Part shown: positions 11,083 to 21,655 of the stretch, piece after piece
How the letters are laid out: each line of letters starts with the position of its first letter
Position numbering within the stretch: the first letter of the stretch is position 1
Source: Ichthyosporea sp. XGB-2017a
Lineage: Eukaryota > Opisthokonta > Ichthyosporea
Length of the DNA: 40,093 nt
Reading direction: 5' to 3'
Assembly: GCA_002811675.1 (NCBI GenBank)
Contig: PDIM01010466.1
Location: 1-40,093, forward strand
Made by a program: the position numbers and the translations under genes
The notes under the pieces: model-generated
Told to the model about the DNA's origin: nothing
Database searches by the model: none
The model's input: only the letters and a program-made list of their open reading frames with translations

Positions 11083-11571
11083 ATTCACTGCTCCTCGAAG
11101 CATGGTTGGAGCTGCTCTTGGCCTCAAAGACATATTAAACTCCTACAAAGGGTCAGGCTCCTCTCCTTCAAGTTTGATTATGGCTGGTCTTTTAGTAAAA
11201 TACCCTTCTTCCTTCTTTGCTCAATATCTTTACAGGCTTCTTAGTGTTAGAAATAAAATAGCTATAAGACTAATCCAAATCATGAACAGTACAGACGAAA
11301 AAAAAGATTTAATATTTAAAACTAAAAAAAAAAAAAAAAAAAAAAAAAAATTTAAAAATTAAAAATAAAAAAAAAAAAAAGTCAAAAAAAAAAAAAATTT
11401 GAATTGAATTTTGAAAATTTGAAATTTCGAATTTTTGAATTTTTCAGGGGAATTTTTGAATTTTGCGCGGGAAAAAAAGGAAACAAATCAAAAATCCCCA
11501 GACCCCTTCCGTCTGTTTGAAACCCCCACTCCCAAAAAAAAAGTAAACACGCCGATTTGCAGCAAAAGGAA
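11083..11571. other. Securin-like gene upstream region, A-rich tract
   Basis: The promoter side of the securin-like gene, followed by a strongly A-rich low-complexity tract (about 11325-11400). No gene is supported; the short plus-strand frame from 11102 runs into poly-A and looks spurious. The A run at 11534-11542, read on the minus strand, is a T run that could end Pol III transcription of the adjacent tRNA. Confidence 0.5.
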
Positions 11572-11770
11572 AGGTACTACCGAGACTCGAACTCGGGATC
11601 TTGTGATATCCAGAACAACGGAAGAACCACTGTTTTTCTACAAGTCACACGCCTTACCAGCTTGGCCACAGCACCACTTTCCTCTTGGTGATGCTCATTC
11701 CTCGCAGGTATTTAACATGCCATCTTGCCCTTCCTTGATCCAGGGGTCGTTGAGCTTGAACTTTGAAAGG
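11545..11770. repeat. 226-bp direct duplication, copy 1
   Basis: This copy is identical base for base to 11881-12106. It contains tRNA-Thr(UGU) copy 1 plus about 95 bp of its 5' flank and 27 bp of its 3' flank. The offset between copies is 336 bp. The spacer between them (11771-11880) is unrelated to the sequence beyond copy 2. Confidence 0.97.
11572..11675 (-). tRNA. tRNA-Thr (anticodon UGU) with intron, copy 1
   Basis: A cloverleaf can be folded by hand. The acceptor stem pairs GGTGCTG with TAGTACC, including two G-U pairs. The D stem is GCC/GGC, the anticodon stem TGTGA/TCACA, the variable loop is 5 nt and the T arm is CCGAG-TTCGAGT-CTCGG. The anticodon TGT is at 11640-11642. A 31-nt intron (11608-11638) sits one base 3' of the anticodon, the standard eukaryotic place, leaving a 73-nt mature tRNA. 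The internal A box (TGGCCAAGCTGG) and B box (GAGTTCGAGTC) are present. The discriminator base is U. It would read ACA and ACG codons. Confidence 0.93.
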
Positions 11771-11880
11771 GTAAGTGATTTCTTCAATCAGGGAATTCCC
11801 AGAGTGAGTCCGACTGACGAGTCCGTTTGAAAAAGACAAAGGAAGAAAGAGAGAGAGAGGGAGAAGGTAGGGAAAAAAAA

Positions 11881-12106
11881 AAACACGCCGATTTGCAGCA
11901 AAAGGAAAGGTACTACCGAGACTCGAACTCGGGATCTTGTGATATCCAGAACAACGGAAGAACCACTGTTTTTCTACAAGTCACACGCCTTACCAGCTTG
12001 GCCACAGCACCACTTTCCTCTTGGTGATGCTCATTCCTCGCAGGTATTTAACATGCCATCTTGCCCTTCCTTGATCCAGGGGTCGTTGAGCTTGAACTTT
12101 GAAAGG
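11881..12106. repeat. 226-bp direct duplication, copy 2
   Basis: The second perfect copy of the tRNA-bearing segment. It is preceded on the plus strand by a purine-rich GA/A spacer and followed by the nested hairpin at 12125-12222, which copy 1 lacks. Confidence 0.97.
11908..12011 (-). tRNA. tRNA-Thr (anticodon UGU) with intron, copy 2
   Basis: Identical to copy 1, including the 31-nt intron (11944-11974) and anticodon (11976-11978). The A run ending about 11884 gives a T run on the transcribed strand just after the gene, a normal Pol III stop. Identical flanks suggest that both copies can be transcribed. Confidence 0.93.
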
Positions 12107-12124
12107 AGCGACGCCTTCTTAGAG

Positions 12125-12222
12125 TCCCTTTATGTACTTGGAAAATATGGCTTTTCCCACTCAAGCTTCTCAGAGTTCGAAGAAAAGCAGCGCCTTTTCT
12201 CGAGTACAAAGGCATAAAGGGA
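12125..12222. other. Nested inverted repeats, candidate structured RNA
   Basis: Four arms nest: TCCCTTTATG (12125-12134) with CATAAAGGGA (12213-12222); GTACT (12134-12138) with AGTAC (12203-12207); GCTTTTC (12150-12156) with GAAAAGC (12182-12188); and ACTC (12159-12162) with GAGT (12173-12176). It lies downstream of the F-box/WD40 polyadenylation region and upstream of tRNA copy 2 on the minus strand. No target-site duplication was seen. It could be a small RNA or a small relic element; the family is unknown. Confidence 0.4.
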
Positions 12223-12299
12223 AAATAAATTGCCAACCCAGATACCAAGAGCTATATTTTTTATTAAGAAATTGTGCCAACCTGGTTTGAACAATGTAA

Positions 12300-15200
12300 T
12301 TAGAATTCACCTGTAGATGAAAGATCATTTGAAGCTTCGGAAGCAATGTTCCTTTCCCCTTCAGCTTCGGTTTCTTCGGGTATCATCATGTCCTCAATGG
12401 CGTTGACATTAGCCAAACTTTGTGTTCCTGATGTAGCTTTGGATGAACGAGAGCCTTTTTTACAAGGCCTGCTTTCATTGTCAATGTAAGACGAAGTGAC
12501 TTCCGACTCATCTTCATCGGAGTCACTGCTAAACTCTGATTCCTTATCAATTTCAAAGTTAGACATATCGATATTTGGACCACCATTGAATGTCCAAACT
12601 TTCAAGTAACTGTCATTTGAACCACTCATAATAGCGGACCCGGACATGGAAATACAGTTTACAGCTTTGTGATGCCCTGTCAGAGTTCTCACACAGGCCC
12701 CAGTATGAATATTCCACTCCTTTATCGTTTTGTCTCTTGACGATGATATTACTCTTGATCCTCGAAAGCATAGAGCTTCGATTCTTCCAGTATGTGCGGT
12801 GATAACCCGCACGCATTTAACTCCTTTAAAATTCCACACTCGAATGGTGTTCCAAGCGGCGCTTACCATTACTGTTTGATCAAATTTAACTGCCATAACA
12901 GCGTGTCTATGCCCTTCAAACACTCTTAAAAGCTGCCCAGTCCTGGTATCGAAACAACGTACAAAATGATCTCCTGAGCCTGTACAGACCAAATCCTCAT
13001 GCAGATCTAAGGAGTATATACAGCCTTTACATCCTCGTATTGTTCGAATATGACTATAATTGTTGCTATCCCAGATTTTTAATTCATTGTCGTGCGACCC
13101 AGTAACAATAATTTTCGCATTGTAGGCCAGGCAAGAAACTGTGTCTGAATGACCAGAAAGAGTTGCTTTGCACTCACCCGTAAAAGTATTCCAGACTTTG
13201 ATGGTGGAATCCCAAGAACCTGTTACTATCTTTTCTGAATCAAACTGTAAGCACCAAACGCCTCCGGAATGGCCTTCAAGTGTTCGTAAGCAGGCTCCAC
13301 TTTTCATGTCCCATACCTTAATTGTTCGATCAACTGAACCTGTCACAATTCTTTGTCCACTGAATCTTACACAAGTAACGGCACCGCTATGACCTTTAAG
13401 AGTCTTAACTTGGTAAGAACCACTGCGCTCCAACCAGTATCTCTCGGCATACACTACTTTCCAATTAAAATCAATATCGTCACTTCCTGGATCAACATTG
13501 GCTCCTGCGAAGTGGCCCCCCATTGAATTGATATGCATAAAAGACTTGCCTCCCCCAATATCTTGAAACTCGTCCAACTTGTATCCTTTATCATATTCGT
13601 CCATCTCATCTTCCCCTTGAAGACCAAGCTGGGTAATACTCGCTCTTCGAGCCTTCTGCCATGCAAATTCTCTTGTTCTCATCTCGCGTATGGAAGGAAC
13701 CCATCCCTTTTCTTCGCATTTCTTTCTCCATAATGCATTGTCATTTGACATCCAAGACCAGAATTTATCAACTCTACAACAGCGGCACAAATCTCCGGCG
13801 TCCAAATAGGACAGAATCCGTAAAGATAGTTGCGCTGGTAATTCCGCAATAAAGTTTCTGTTCATCTTAAGCACAAGCCTTTGCCCAAAATATGATAGTT
13901 CCTCAGTAGGGCACCTCTTAAGTAGCTGATTAATGATCCCCACGCGCCGGAGCTTTGGCCAGTTACTGATGCACTTCCATGCATAACGCAGCTCGGCTTT
14001 AAACATTTGTATAGATTCCTCCTCATCCTCAAAGTATTCGCCAAAATCGTTTCCTCTATTATTTTCGTTATAGTTGACCACCTTTTTTTGCTGGTGGTCT
14101 TCAATGTTATATACTTTTCCGTAGTATGTTTCATTGTGGTTCTTTAGCCAGACTTGCATATTAAAGATCCCCATTTTCTTCTTGTATTCGACGCCATATC
14201 TTTTCAATGATCGCATGTTTTCGCCTGACATTTTTTGAAAGCCGCCGGGTCTAATGACACTTCGATAGTTATCTTGCTGGCTTTTAATTTCCTCTCTAGC
14301 CTTCTCAAGCTTTAAACTGTGGAGCTTGTAAATCATATTCCGATTGTGTTGATGACTTTTATCCTTTAGCCTTTTGTTTCCTCGTGCAAAATGAACAACT
14401 CGCATGGCCTCATCTGGAGTCTTCACTCTGGACCAATCAATATTCGACATCGTCTCATTGATTACCGTATCCGGATACAAAACGTGAGATGGATCAGGAT
14501 CCCATGGATTTGCCACACATAGTCCACTGAATTCACAAGTTCCTTTCCCCCCTGTTTTTTGCATTTGGAAGTATTTCATTAGCCTTTTGTTCTTCGTTGA
14601 ATACGTATCTTGCTTCCAAAATGGTACACTTACCTTTAAAAAAGCGGTCCGTTCTATCAATATATTCTTCAAACTTTTTCTTATGCTTTCGACCCGCACT
14701 ACTCCCAGTCTTATTACCCGTATTGTACAAATCTTTAGACAAGCATGCAACTTCCTCCTCTTTGTTTTTCTCATAAAGGTTTTCTTTGATTTCTGTTTCA
14801 TGAATTCCAAAAATATTAGAACTATTTTTCTCCTTTTGCTCTTCATGCACAAAAAATCTCGCAATTTTTTTTTGCACCATACTTACTCTTCATTTTAAGT
14901 TCCAGCTCTTTCTTTGCTTTTGTGGCTGTCGATACATTGGAAGCTTTTGTAACAATCATAGGTTTTTTAGTTCCATCATCTACCAAATCGGGAGTATTAA
15001 CAAACTTATACCTGTCCCTGATTACAGGTATGGAAAACGAAGGCTCAGGACTGCTCCCAATCTGACAAAATTGAAAAAAATAAGTACACAAACCAGAAAG
15101 GAGGAAACATATCTATTTGCAGCCGAACCTTAGCCAATGCTCTACTTACCATATATTTCTCCACATTGGGATCGATAACCTGTTCCTCGGCTTTCTTTTC

Positions 15201-16674
15201 GTAATACATACTAGTCCCTTTTTGACTATATCAAATAATAACAGCAGATAATCGAAGGCTCAGTAAAGATGCTGACATTCCTGAAACAGGCTTCTACGTA
15301 TCAGCTAATACTTACTTTGTAGAGGGTTGCTTTTTGGTATTTGCTAACCTCACAGATGCCTATGTGAAAATAAAGTGTTTCCGATAAAAGTTAGACAAAT
15401 TTGCCTTTTGGCTTTGTATGAAATATTTGAATTTCGCTTTTACCTTTGAAATAAATTCTTTTCTTGCAGTTTCTGGATCCATGCCATTCTGCTCGTCCGA
15501 GATGACCCTTTGCTCCCCTGGCCTTCTAGGAGAAGCTACTCTGCTTGTAGGACGACTCGATCCTTTGGCACTTAATGGCCTTGAAGGGCTCAGCTTACCA
15601 CTTCCCGGTCTATCACTCACTGCATTAGGAATATCAAGCCCGAGGTGTGTTTGTTTGGCTGGCTCAATCCCATGGATCTCTTCTGATGCCTTTTTGTTGT
15701 CTTGGGTCAAAGATTCCCTTCCTGATTTATCGGCACTTATCAGTCCAGGAGTGTCTTTTGTATTTTCCTGTTCACTTGAATCGCTATCGTTCCCTTCATC
15801 TGAATCTTCATCTAAAGGACAAAACTTAAAAACTTGTAAAGGATATTGACCATGTAAAGCTGCAAGAAAGGGAAAAAAAAAAGTGAATAAGGTAGCCCAT
15901 CTGTTTGTTTTCTTCAGAAGCTGAAAACTTACCCACAGAAAAGTCCCGATGAAATATGGGTTCAATTGTCGTAGAGAGGAATTGAAGATATTCGTGTGGG
16001 CATTTTTCCAGAAGCCCAAACAAAAGTATATTTCTCTTAGGGAGTGACCACTTATCAAACCAGCGAATGATGATCAACTCTTGTCTATTGATCTTTGCTT
16101 CTTCTTGCACTTCATCTGCTCCCTGTAAAGTTACTCTTCGCTTAACCATAGTTTTATGTCCTTCTCCAGTTTTAAATTTTCCAAAGCCATATCCAGTGGC
16201 AAGACTAAAGTCGTTAAGCTTGATATTAGGAAGACTAAGATTATGGTGTACAGAGGCTTTCTCAACTTTGTGGGAAGGGAACTCTTCCTCAAACACTGAA
16301 ACACGAACAGAAACATAACTTTTGTAAGCTTTCTTTGTGTATGATCCTTTAAAAAGCTTAAAGAAAAAGCATACTTACTCGCTGTGTTCTCTGTAAGTTC
16401 TTTCTCGTCTTCGGCACAATCCAACTCAAAATTTGATTTTTGAATGTGCTTTCGTCTTTCCTCTTTCTTCCTCAGCAGTGTCTTGGAACTGACAAAAGAG
16501 GCATCAGAAGACTGCAAAACAATAGAAACAGTTAGCTCAATAGGCCAGTCGTAAAGTGAAAGAAAATCTCAAAAACTCTTTACATACCCTTCTGAATTTT
16601 GGTTTGCCAGCCAAAGTATCGGCTTTTGCCAAAGGCTTGTGAGGATTTATCTGACCATCGAGAATTTTGGGCAT
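12300..16674 (-). CDS. F-box and WD40-repeat protein (FBXW family)
   Basis: Nine exons, all with GT-AG borders and agreeing phases: 16588-16674, 16379-16511, 15933-16295, 15444-15859, 15316-15359, 15150-15225, 14887-15061, 14634-14840 and 12300-14551. The product is 1250 residues. The F-box lies at about 735-781 (ELPAQLSLRILSYLDAGDL) and seven WD40 repeats at about 880-1166 (for example LKGHSGAVTCV, GSVDRTIKVWD). A helical module with a Trp-rich start (WFDKWSLPKRN, about 150) and the phrase LLEKCPHEYLQF recurs before the F-box as LLKRCPTEELSYF, indicating an internal duplication. The family acts as the substrate receptor in SCF ubiquitin ligases. The N-terminal modules recall FBXW10-type proteins more than Cdc4 or Met30. 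The 46-nt intron 7 has a weak AAG acceptor. AATAAA lies about 35 nt past the stop. Confidence 0.85.
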
Positions 16675-17370
16675 GGTTTTTCGTATTCCAAAAACTATCT
16701 TACAGCAAAAATATATTTGTGTGCTCAGAAAAAAAGAGAACCACAATCCCAAATAGATTTTTTCACCTTTTTGATATAATACGTGAAATACTTGGTCATT
16801 GAGTTCTAGATTCTAAAAGGACGGGGCAAAATCTACTACTAATAAGATCTCAGAAAAAGCACTTTTCTTCCTTATTAAAACAACACAGTGTGGCCCCTTG
16901 AACATAGGGCAAAAGCCTCACACTGGTCCCCTCCACTATAAGAGGCATAATAAAGCCACCTCCCCATTTCTCCTGAATGCATTTTAATGGCCAATATTAC
17001 CATATATATATATGTTATTTGCCTTATTTGGCAAAACCGAGGGTAAAAGCCACTGCTGAAATAATAATTTAAGTTTATTTTATTATTTCTTTTTGTCTAA
17101 TAAGTAATAACCCCTTTTAGCTATAATCCATGTTGACAACTCCCTCTCCAGAGACACTCTTCTTGATATATTCTTCTCTTAGACTCCCTGCTGTTGTGTG
17201 TTTGCTATTCAGAGCAAGAGGCCATACAAAAGCAAGGCTTTATCTTGCATTGACAGGCGACCAGACAAGCCTCATTGTATGCTCACATTAAGAAAACTCA
17301 CGTCTCTCCATCTCTTATTTGCCAAGTTATCAAATTCCTATACAGCTTATCTCTTAGCTTCGGAAGTTTG
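16675..17370. other. Intergenic region between F-box/WD40 and HAD genes
   Basis: About 700 bp between the F-box/WD40 start and the HAD stop, both minus-strand genes. It holds AT-rich sequence, a short (TA)n near 17000 and T-rich stretches. It should include the F-box/WD40 promoter. I see no coding sequence or RNA gene. Confidence 0.5.
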
Positions 17371-18196
17371 CTACGTATCATGTGAATGCAGAATCAAAGG
17401 AAGGAGGTCTTCCAATTTCTCAATTAGAACTTCCGCTTCCTGTCGAGCATGTATAAGTTTGTCAGACAACCGCTCATTCCCATTTAACAATTTAGTGCTA
17501 CTCCCCCGTATAAGATCTGTGCTCATCAGCGGATCCAAAAGAACACCCTGAACCCCAGCAGACTTGGCACACAGCATATCATCCACAGCATCACCCACCA
17601 TTAACATATTCTGAAGAGGGAAGTCCCATATAGCCGCAATATGATGGAGCGGAGCTGGGTGTGGTTTGTAAGGCTTAAAGTCTCTAGTCAGCACAGGGTC
17701 GAACACCTCAGCTAGTGGCCTGTCAAAGGCAGCACCATTTGAAGTAGCCTGTAATTCTTTACGCAATGTGTTCATAAAAGCTTCAACGGCCCTTTCGGCA
17801 TTCCTTGTAAGGATAGCTTGTTTAATCCCTTTGGAATGAAGGGTAGACATAACACTAATCAGTCCGGGCTGTAATTGAAGATTCTTTTCCCCTTCGATTT
17901 CAAATTCTTCTATAATATTCAGCGCATTTTTTTGTTCCTCCGCAGTTTTCAATCCATGAGCGTATTTTAAAATGTCCTGCTTCGAAGAAATCCCTATTCA
18001 CACACAATTTATCGACATAAAAGAATAATCCACATTAATAATCCAACTAGCAAATCTTGTACCTGCAAGATCCTTACTAACCCAATTTCTGTCGCAGTAT
18101 CGAGAAATCAAGAACAGGCAAGGTCAACGTCCCATCCATATCAAACACGACACCACGAATCGGTCCTCGCAGGTTTTGAGCAGTCTTTTTCGCCAT
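17371..18196 (-). CDS. HAD-superfamily phosphatase
   Basis: A 245-residue haloacid dehalogenase-type hydrolase resembling yeast YOR131C. Exon 1 is 18082-18196 (donor GTTAGT, less common) and exon 2 is 17371-17993 (acceptor AATAG). The split codon gives Gly39. Motif I is VFDMDGTL (Asp19 nucleophile and Asp21). Motif II is the Thr in AILTRNA. Motif III is the Lys in FKPYKPHP. Motif IV is MVGDAVDDM. The small cap between motifs I and II marks it as a phosphoglycolate-phosphatase-like subgroup. The substrate is unknown. A donor at the nearby GTAAGG would create a stop, which supports the donor chosen. It is divergent from the FKBP15-like gene. Confidence 0.9.
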
Positions 18197-18653
18197 GACG
18201 TACACCTCTCCACTTCTTAGAATCAGTCTCTGAGTGGCCTATACTAAACAAACACAGCCGTGTGAGTGTCCCTCCTTGTTCTGCAGGTAGATTATCACCC
18301 TCGCCCCCCCCCTGTGGACAGCTACACTAACAATATCACCAAGGTGGGAGGGGCTTGGCTGGTGCAGTCACAGTAATAACACTACACTTTGACAGTTCCA
18401 GCAGGTTTGTGGTGTAGCTGGCTGGCGGGCAGCTGATCTCCCCCGCTCATTGTAATATTATAATATATCTCCGAGAACTGTAGCTTAGGTATTTGTTTAT
18501 TTCATTTCGTTTGTGTTTGGTTGTTGGATTTTCATTGCCTCATGTATGAAGTTTTCCATCTTGGGATCAAATGGCAGTGGGATGTTGGTTGGTTGAGTGA
18601 TTTGGATTGGTTTTGTTGCAGCATAGTGGAGTGAAAGAAAGGTGGAAGTCGAG
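18197..18653. promoter_or_regulatory. Divergent promoter HAD / FKBP15-like gene
   Basis: A region of 457 bp between divergent starts. It contains a C-rich run near 18303 and a plausible 5' UTR intron for the plus-strand gene, from GTATTT at 18489 to TTGCAG ending at 18621. The intron is inferred from motifs only. Confidence 0.4.
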
Positions 18654-20568
18654 ATGGACTTGTTTTCCGGGGTTTTGTCACAAAAAAGGGACGTGGGAGG
18701 GCTTGCTGAATGGGACGAGGAAGAGTCACCTGGGGGTATGGGTGCTATGGGGAAAACAAGCCTGTCTCAGTTGTTCTCGGAAGAGAATGAGAGGTTGAAA
18801 AATGAAGACATGAATCTTATGTACAGCGGGAGGACAAAAGGATTAAGAAAGGAAAAGGTAGAGAAGGGTGGACCAAAGAGTCCGAATACTACTTTGGAGC
18901 ACGAGAAAAACCTGAGCACCGCTGAAGATCCGAAGGCCAATGAACCTCTACAGCTGTTCTTTGCCACTTTAGTCAATGCATTTAGATTTGAGAATGGGGA
19001 ATATTTAGAAGAAGGGCAACTGGGAATAGCCTTAATGGGAAATGAGAGTGTATCAAGCTATACATTGCTGCTCTATGTTGATCAGAAGAATCATAAATGC
19101 AGTGCTCCGATCAGAAGTGATTTTGCATGCTCATTTAAAGATGGATACAATGCCTATTTTTTGGACGAGCGTAACCGGCAGTGGTGTGTTCAGTTTTTGA
19201 AAGTGGAAGATGCTTTGAGGTTTGCGAAAGTTTATCTATTAATGAAATATAAGCTTGGGGAAGCAGGGGATTATAAAGGATTTGATGGGGGGTTCTGTTT
19301 GGCGAAAGGTACAGAAAAAAAAGAATCAGCAAAATATGCACTGAACATTAAAGGTTTGTGGGAGATGGAATTCGTCGACAAGCCTATTATGGAGCACCAC
19401 TGGTCTAAGAAATCTTTAAAGGAACTTGGAGGACAGAGCGAAAAATTGTTTAAAGCGTGTGATAAATTGGAAAGGGATGAAACATCTATTGTTATTGTCT
19501 CGATGGATATGTTGGGTAGTATTTGTGAGGATACCGAAAAAGCATATGCTAGTGATAGAAAAGTAGTGTGCTGTTTGTCAATTGAAGAAATTCAGGAAGA
19601 CCCTGTGGTTGAAAGTGGCAAGGAAGTAAGCTTGGCCCGCCCCCCGATATCAAGGAAACCTTCAAGAGAAGAGCAGTTACATCACAAAAAGGAAATGCTG
19701 ATGCAGCGAATCGCCAAAGTAGGCATCTCTTCCTTGCCTGGGAGTCAGAGCAATGTAGGTACTGGAGCAAAACGTCCTTTGGGAAGGAAGGCATCTTCCA
19801 CTGCCAATAGTGAGCTTATAAGCTCTGCTGGGGATGAGGTTCCCCATTCATCTGTTAGCGACACGAACAAAAAGAATTCCGTTCATTTTCAGAGTGAGGA
19901 GGGGGGGCTGTCTAGCATTGAAGAAAAGCTGTTACAGTGTTCGAAAAAACTAGATATTTTGGTAAACAGATATGGTGAAACAAAATCATGTCTACCGAAC
20001 TTAAGCAACGAAACCATCCTTTTCAATGTCGAAAAACTTATCTTGGAAAATACTGAAATGAAGGCGTTGTCAGAAGAGAAAAATGAAAAGATAAATTCGC
20101 TTCTATCTCTTCAGTGCACAAGTGCTGAAAAAATGGCAAATTTGCTCGAGAAACAAGAAAAAATGCAGAATGAACTTAAACTGAAAGATTCCGAAATTAC
20201 AGAAGTAGTCCAAAATTGCTCCTCTTTGCGAAATGAAAACGAACAACTAAGAGAGGAAGTACGTAAGTTGAAAGAATCTGTACAGAGTAACTCTACTGGC
20301 TTAGTTGCTCCACTGGACGCCAAGGTGGCAGTGAAACAGGTAAGTTCAAGTGAAAAGTATGTAATTGGTGAACAAGTGTTTATTTTACTTACTGTTTGCT
20401 TACAATTAGCTTATGTCAGTGGCGTATGGTAACATTCAAAGGTTTTTCGATGCTGATACAGCCTACCAGGGGGAAGATGTTCATAAGATTACAGCTGAAA
20501 TTCTTAAACACACTACTAGTACGTTTATGAAAAAAAATTCAGAGAATACTTATCCAAAGGGAGAATAA
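18654..20568 (+). CDS. FKBP15-like protein with WH1-like domain and decayed FKBP fold
   Basis: Exon 1 is 18654-20339 (donor GTAAGT) and exon 2 is 20410-20568 (acceptor ATTAG). The product is 614 residues, about half the animal FKBP15 length. A WH1/PH-like domain at about 98-200 matches FKBP15 closely (LVNAFRFENGEY, LGIALMGN, YTLLLYVDQ, RNRQWCVQF). Residues about 225-315 align with the FKBP fold but lack its aromatic pocket. The motif KEMLMQRIAKVGISSLPG resembles the conserved AKLISRMAKMGQPMLP segment. Coiled coil fills about 420-560. Exon 2 encodes the conserved C-terminal helix (FFDADTAYQGEDVHKITAEI). Animal FKBP15 is linked to endosomes, actin and the WASH machinery; a similar role here is inference. 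The first ATG follows a possible leader intron. Confidence 0.82.
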
Positions 20569-20731
20569 AGATGTGTTGAGGACATGGCTTTTCTATAAAC
20601 CGAGTTTGAAGATATGATAAATAACCGACATTGAAAGCAAATCAATACTATGACCAGCATTTGAGACAGAGGATTTACATCACATCAGTGAGCAAACGAA
20701 AAAACAGAGAAACTGTCTGAATGAATTCAGG

Positions 20732-21655
20732 CTATTTGCTTGTATTTAGGCAGTTTTGTAAATCCCACGCACCATATTTGTTACAGGTTTCGCCATTCAA
20801 CTCTTCCATAACAACCTTCAGCTGTCTCAACAGTGTATCAATGTTCAGATCTGGAGAAGCCCCTTTGTAAATGATAATTGCTCTATTCAAAGCAAGTGCC
20901 ACATCTTCCCTTCGTTCAAAGTCTAAAAATGAAGCCACGGGCGACTTCTCCGGCTCTTCATATGCTAACAGAGCAACAACATCTTGAATTATTTCCAAAA
21001 ACTTCGAAGACTCTTTACCAAATGGATTCAAAGTTCCTTGCGCGAAAAACAGAGCAGAAGCCGATTCTTTCTTCCTAATAAGTTCTACGAATTTAAGACA
21101 AAGAAGTTGGAAATATAAATGGCGTTTTTCGAAAGGATCACCTTCATGCAATCCCAGCAAATCAGGAAATTGGCTTGTGCACAATTCAATTACTTCGTCG
21201 ATGTTCCCACTTTGGACCAAAGTCATTGCCAGCTTTCGCTTATCCATACTTTGGAAATGCGGCTGGAATTTTGCATAAAAATTAGAAGATTGTTCCTCAC
21301 CGAATCCATTCTCTAAAGCCTGCCCGTTCTGTACTTTATCAATTTCCATACCTGTGCACATCTCATTATTCCCATCGGCAGCCCCAGATACGTAATCCCT
21401 TCCGCTGGCGCATTCCAAACCTTTAGAAGCAGTCTTTGAAGGAGCTCCCATGGATGCACATAGAGCTTCTGCTGTATTGGAATAACAATTATATGTTAAG
21501 TAATTTAACACCAGCTCGGACAAAACACACTCTTCAATATCTTTTTCCTTTTCCACATCTTCTAAATAATCCACCTCATCTTCATTTTCTGCATTCTTTT
21601 CCAATTTCTTTGAGGTGTTGACCTCTTGAATTGAACGACCACGAACTTCAGCCAT
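20732..21655 (-). CDS. LisH-CTLH-CRA domain protein (RanBPM/GID family)
   Basis: A 307-residue single-exon protein. The order is an acidic N-terminus, LisH (about 42-74, LVLNYLTYNCYSNTAEAL), a low-complexity spacer, CTLH (about 136-196, ending LYFQLLCLKFVELIRKKES) and CRA (about 196-285, LLAYEEPEKSPVASFLD). This is the scaffold unit shared by RanBP9/10 and GID8/TWA1, subunits of the GID/CTLH ubiquitin ligase. The LisH wording is closest to RanBPM, but no SPRY domain precedes it and no in-frame exon for one was seen upstream. It could be a GID8-type subunit or a short RanBPM-like paralogue. It is convergent with the FKBP15-like gene, with 163 bp between stops. Confidence 0.85.
   Translation of the reverse strand: MAEVRGRSIQEVNTSKKLEKNAENEDEVDYLEDVEKEKDIEECVLSELVLNYLTYNCYSNTAEALCASMGAPSKTASKGLECASGRDYVSGAADGNNEMCTGMEIDKVQNGQALENGFGEEQSSNFYAKFQPHFQSMDKRKLAMTLVQSGNIDEVIELCTSQFPDLLGLHEGDPFEKRHLYFQLLCLKFVELIRKKESASALFFAQGTLNPFGKESSKFLEIIQDVVALLAYEEPEKSPVASFLDFERREDVALALNRAIIIYKGASPDLNIDTLLRQLKVVMEELNGETCNKYGAWDLQNCLNTSK

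Noticed and set aside
11102-11362. A short plus-strand frame upstream of the securin-like gene
   Set aside because: It runs into a poly-A tract encoding poly-Lys and has no recognisable features.
11805-11835. Hammerhead-ribozyme-like CTGACGAGTCCGTTTGAAA
   Set aside because: The CUGANGA core and a GAAA are present, but stem II does not close, because GTCC has no GGAC partner, and no matching stem I/III or cleavage triplet was found.
12048-12248. A 66-codon minus-strand frame over the tRNA leader and hairpin
   Set aside because: The sequence is better explained by the duplicated tRNA flank and the nested hairpin, and the product is low-complexity Ser/Arg.
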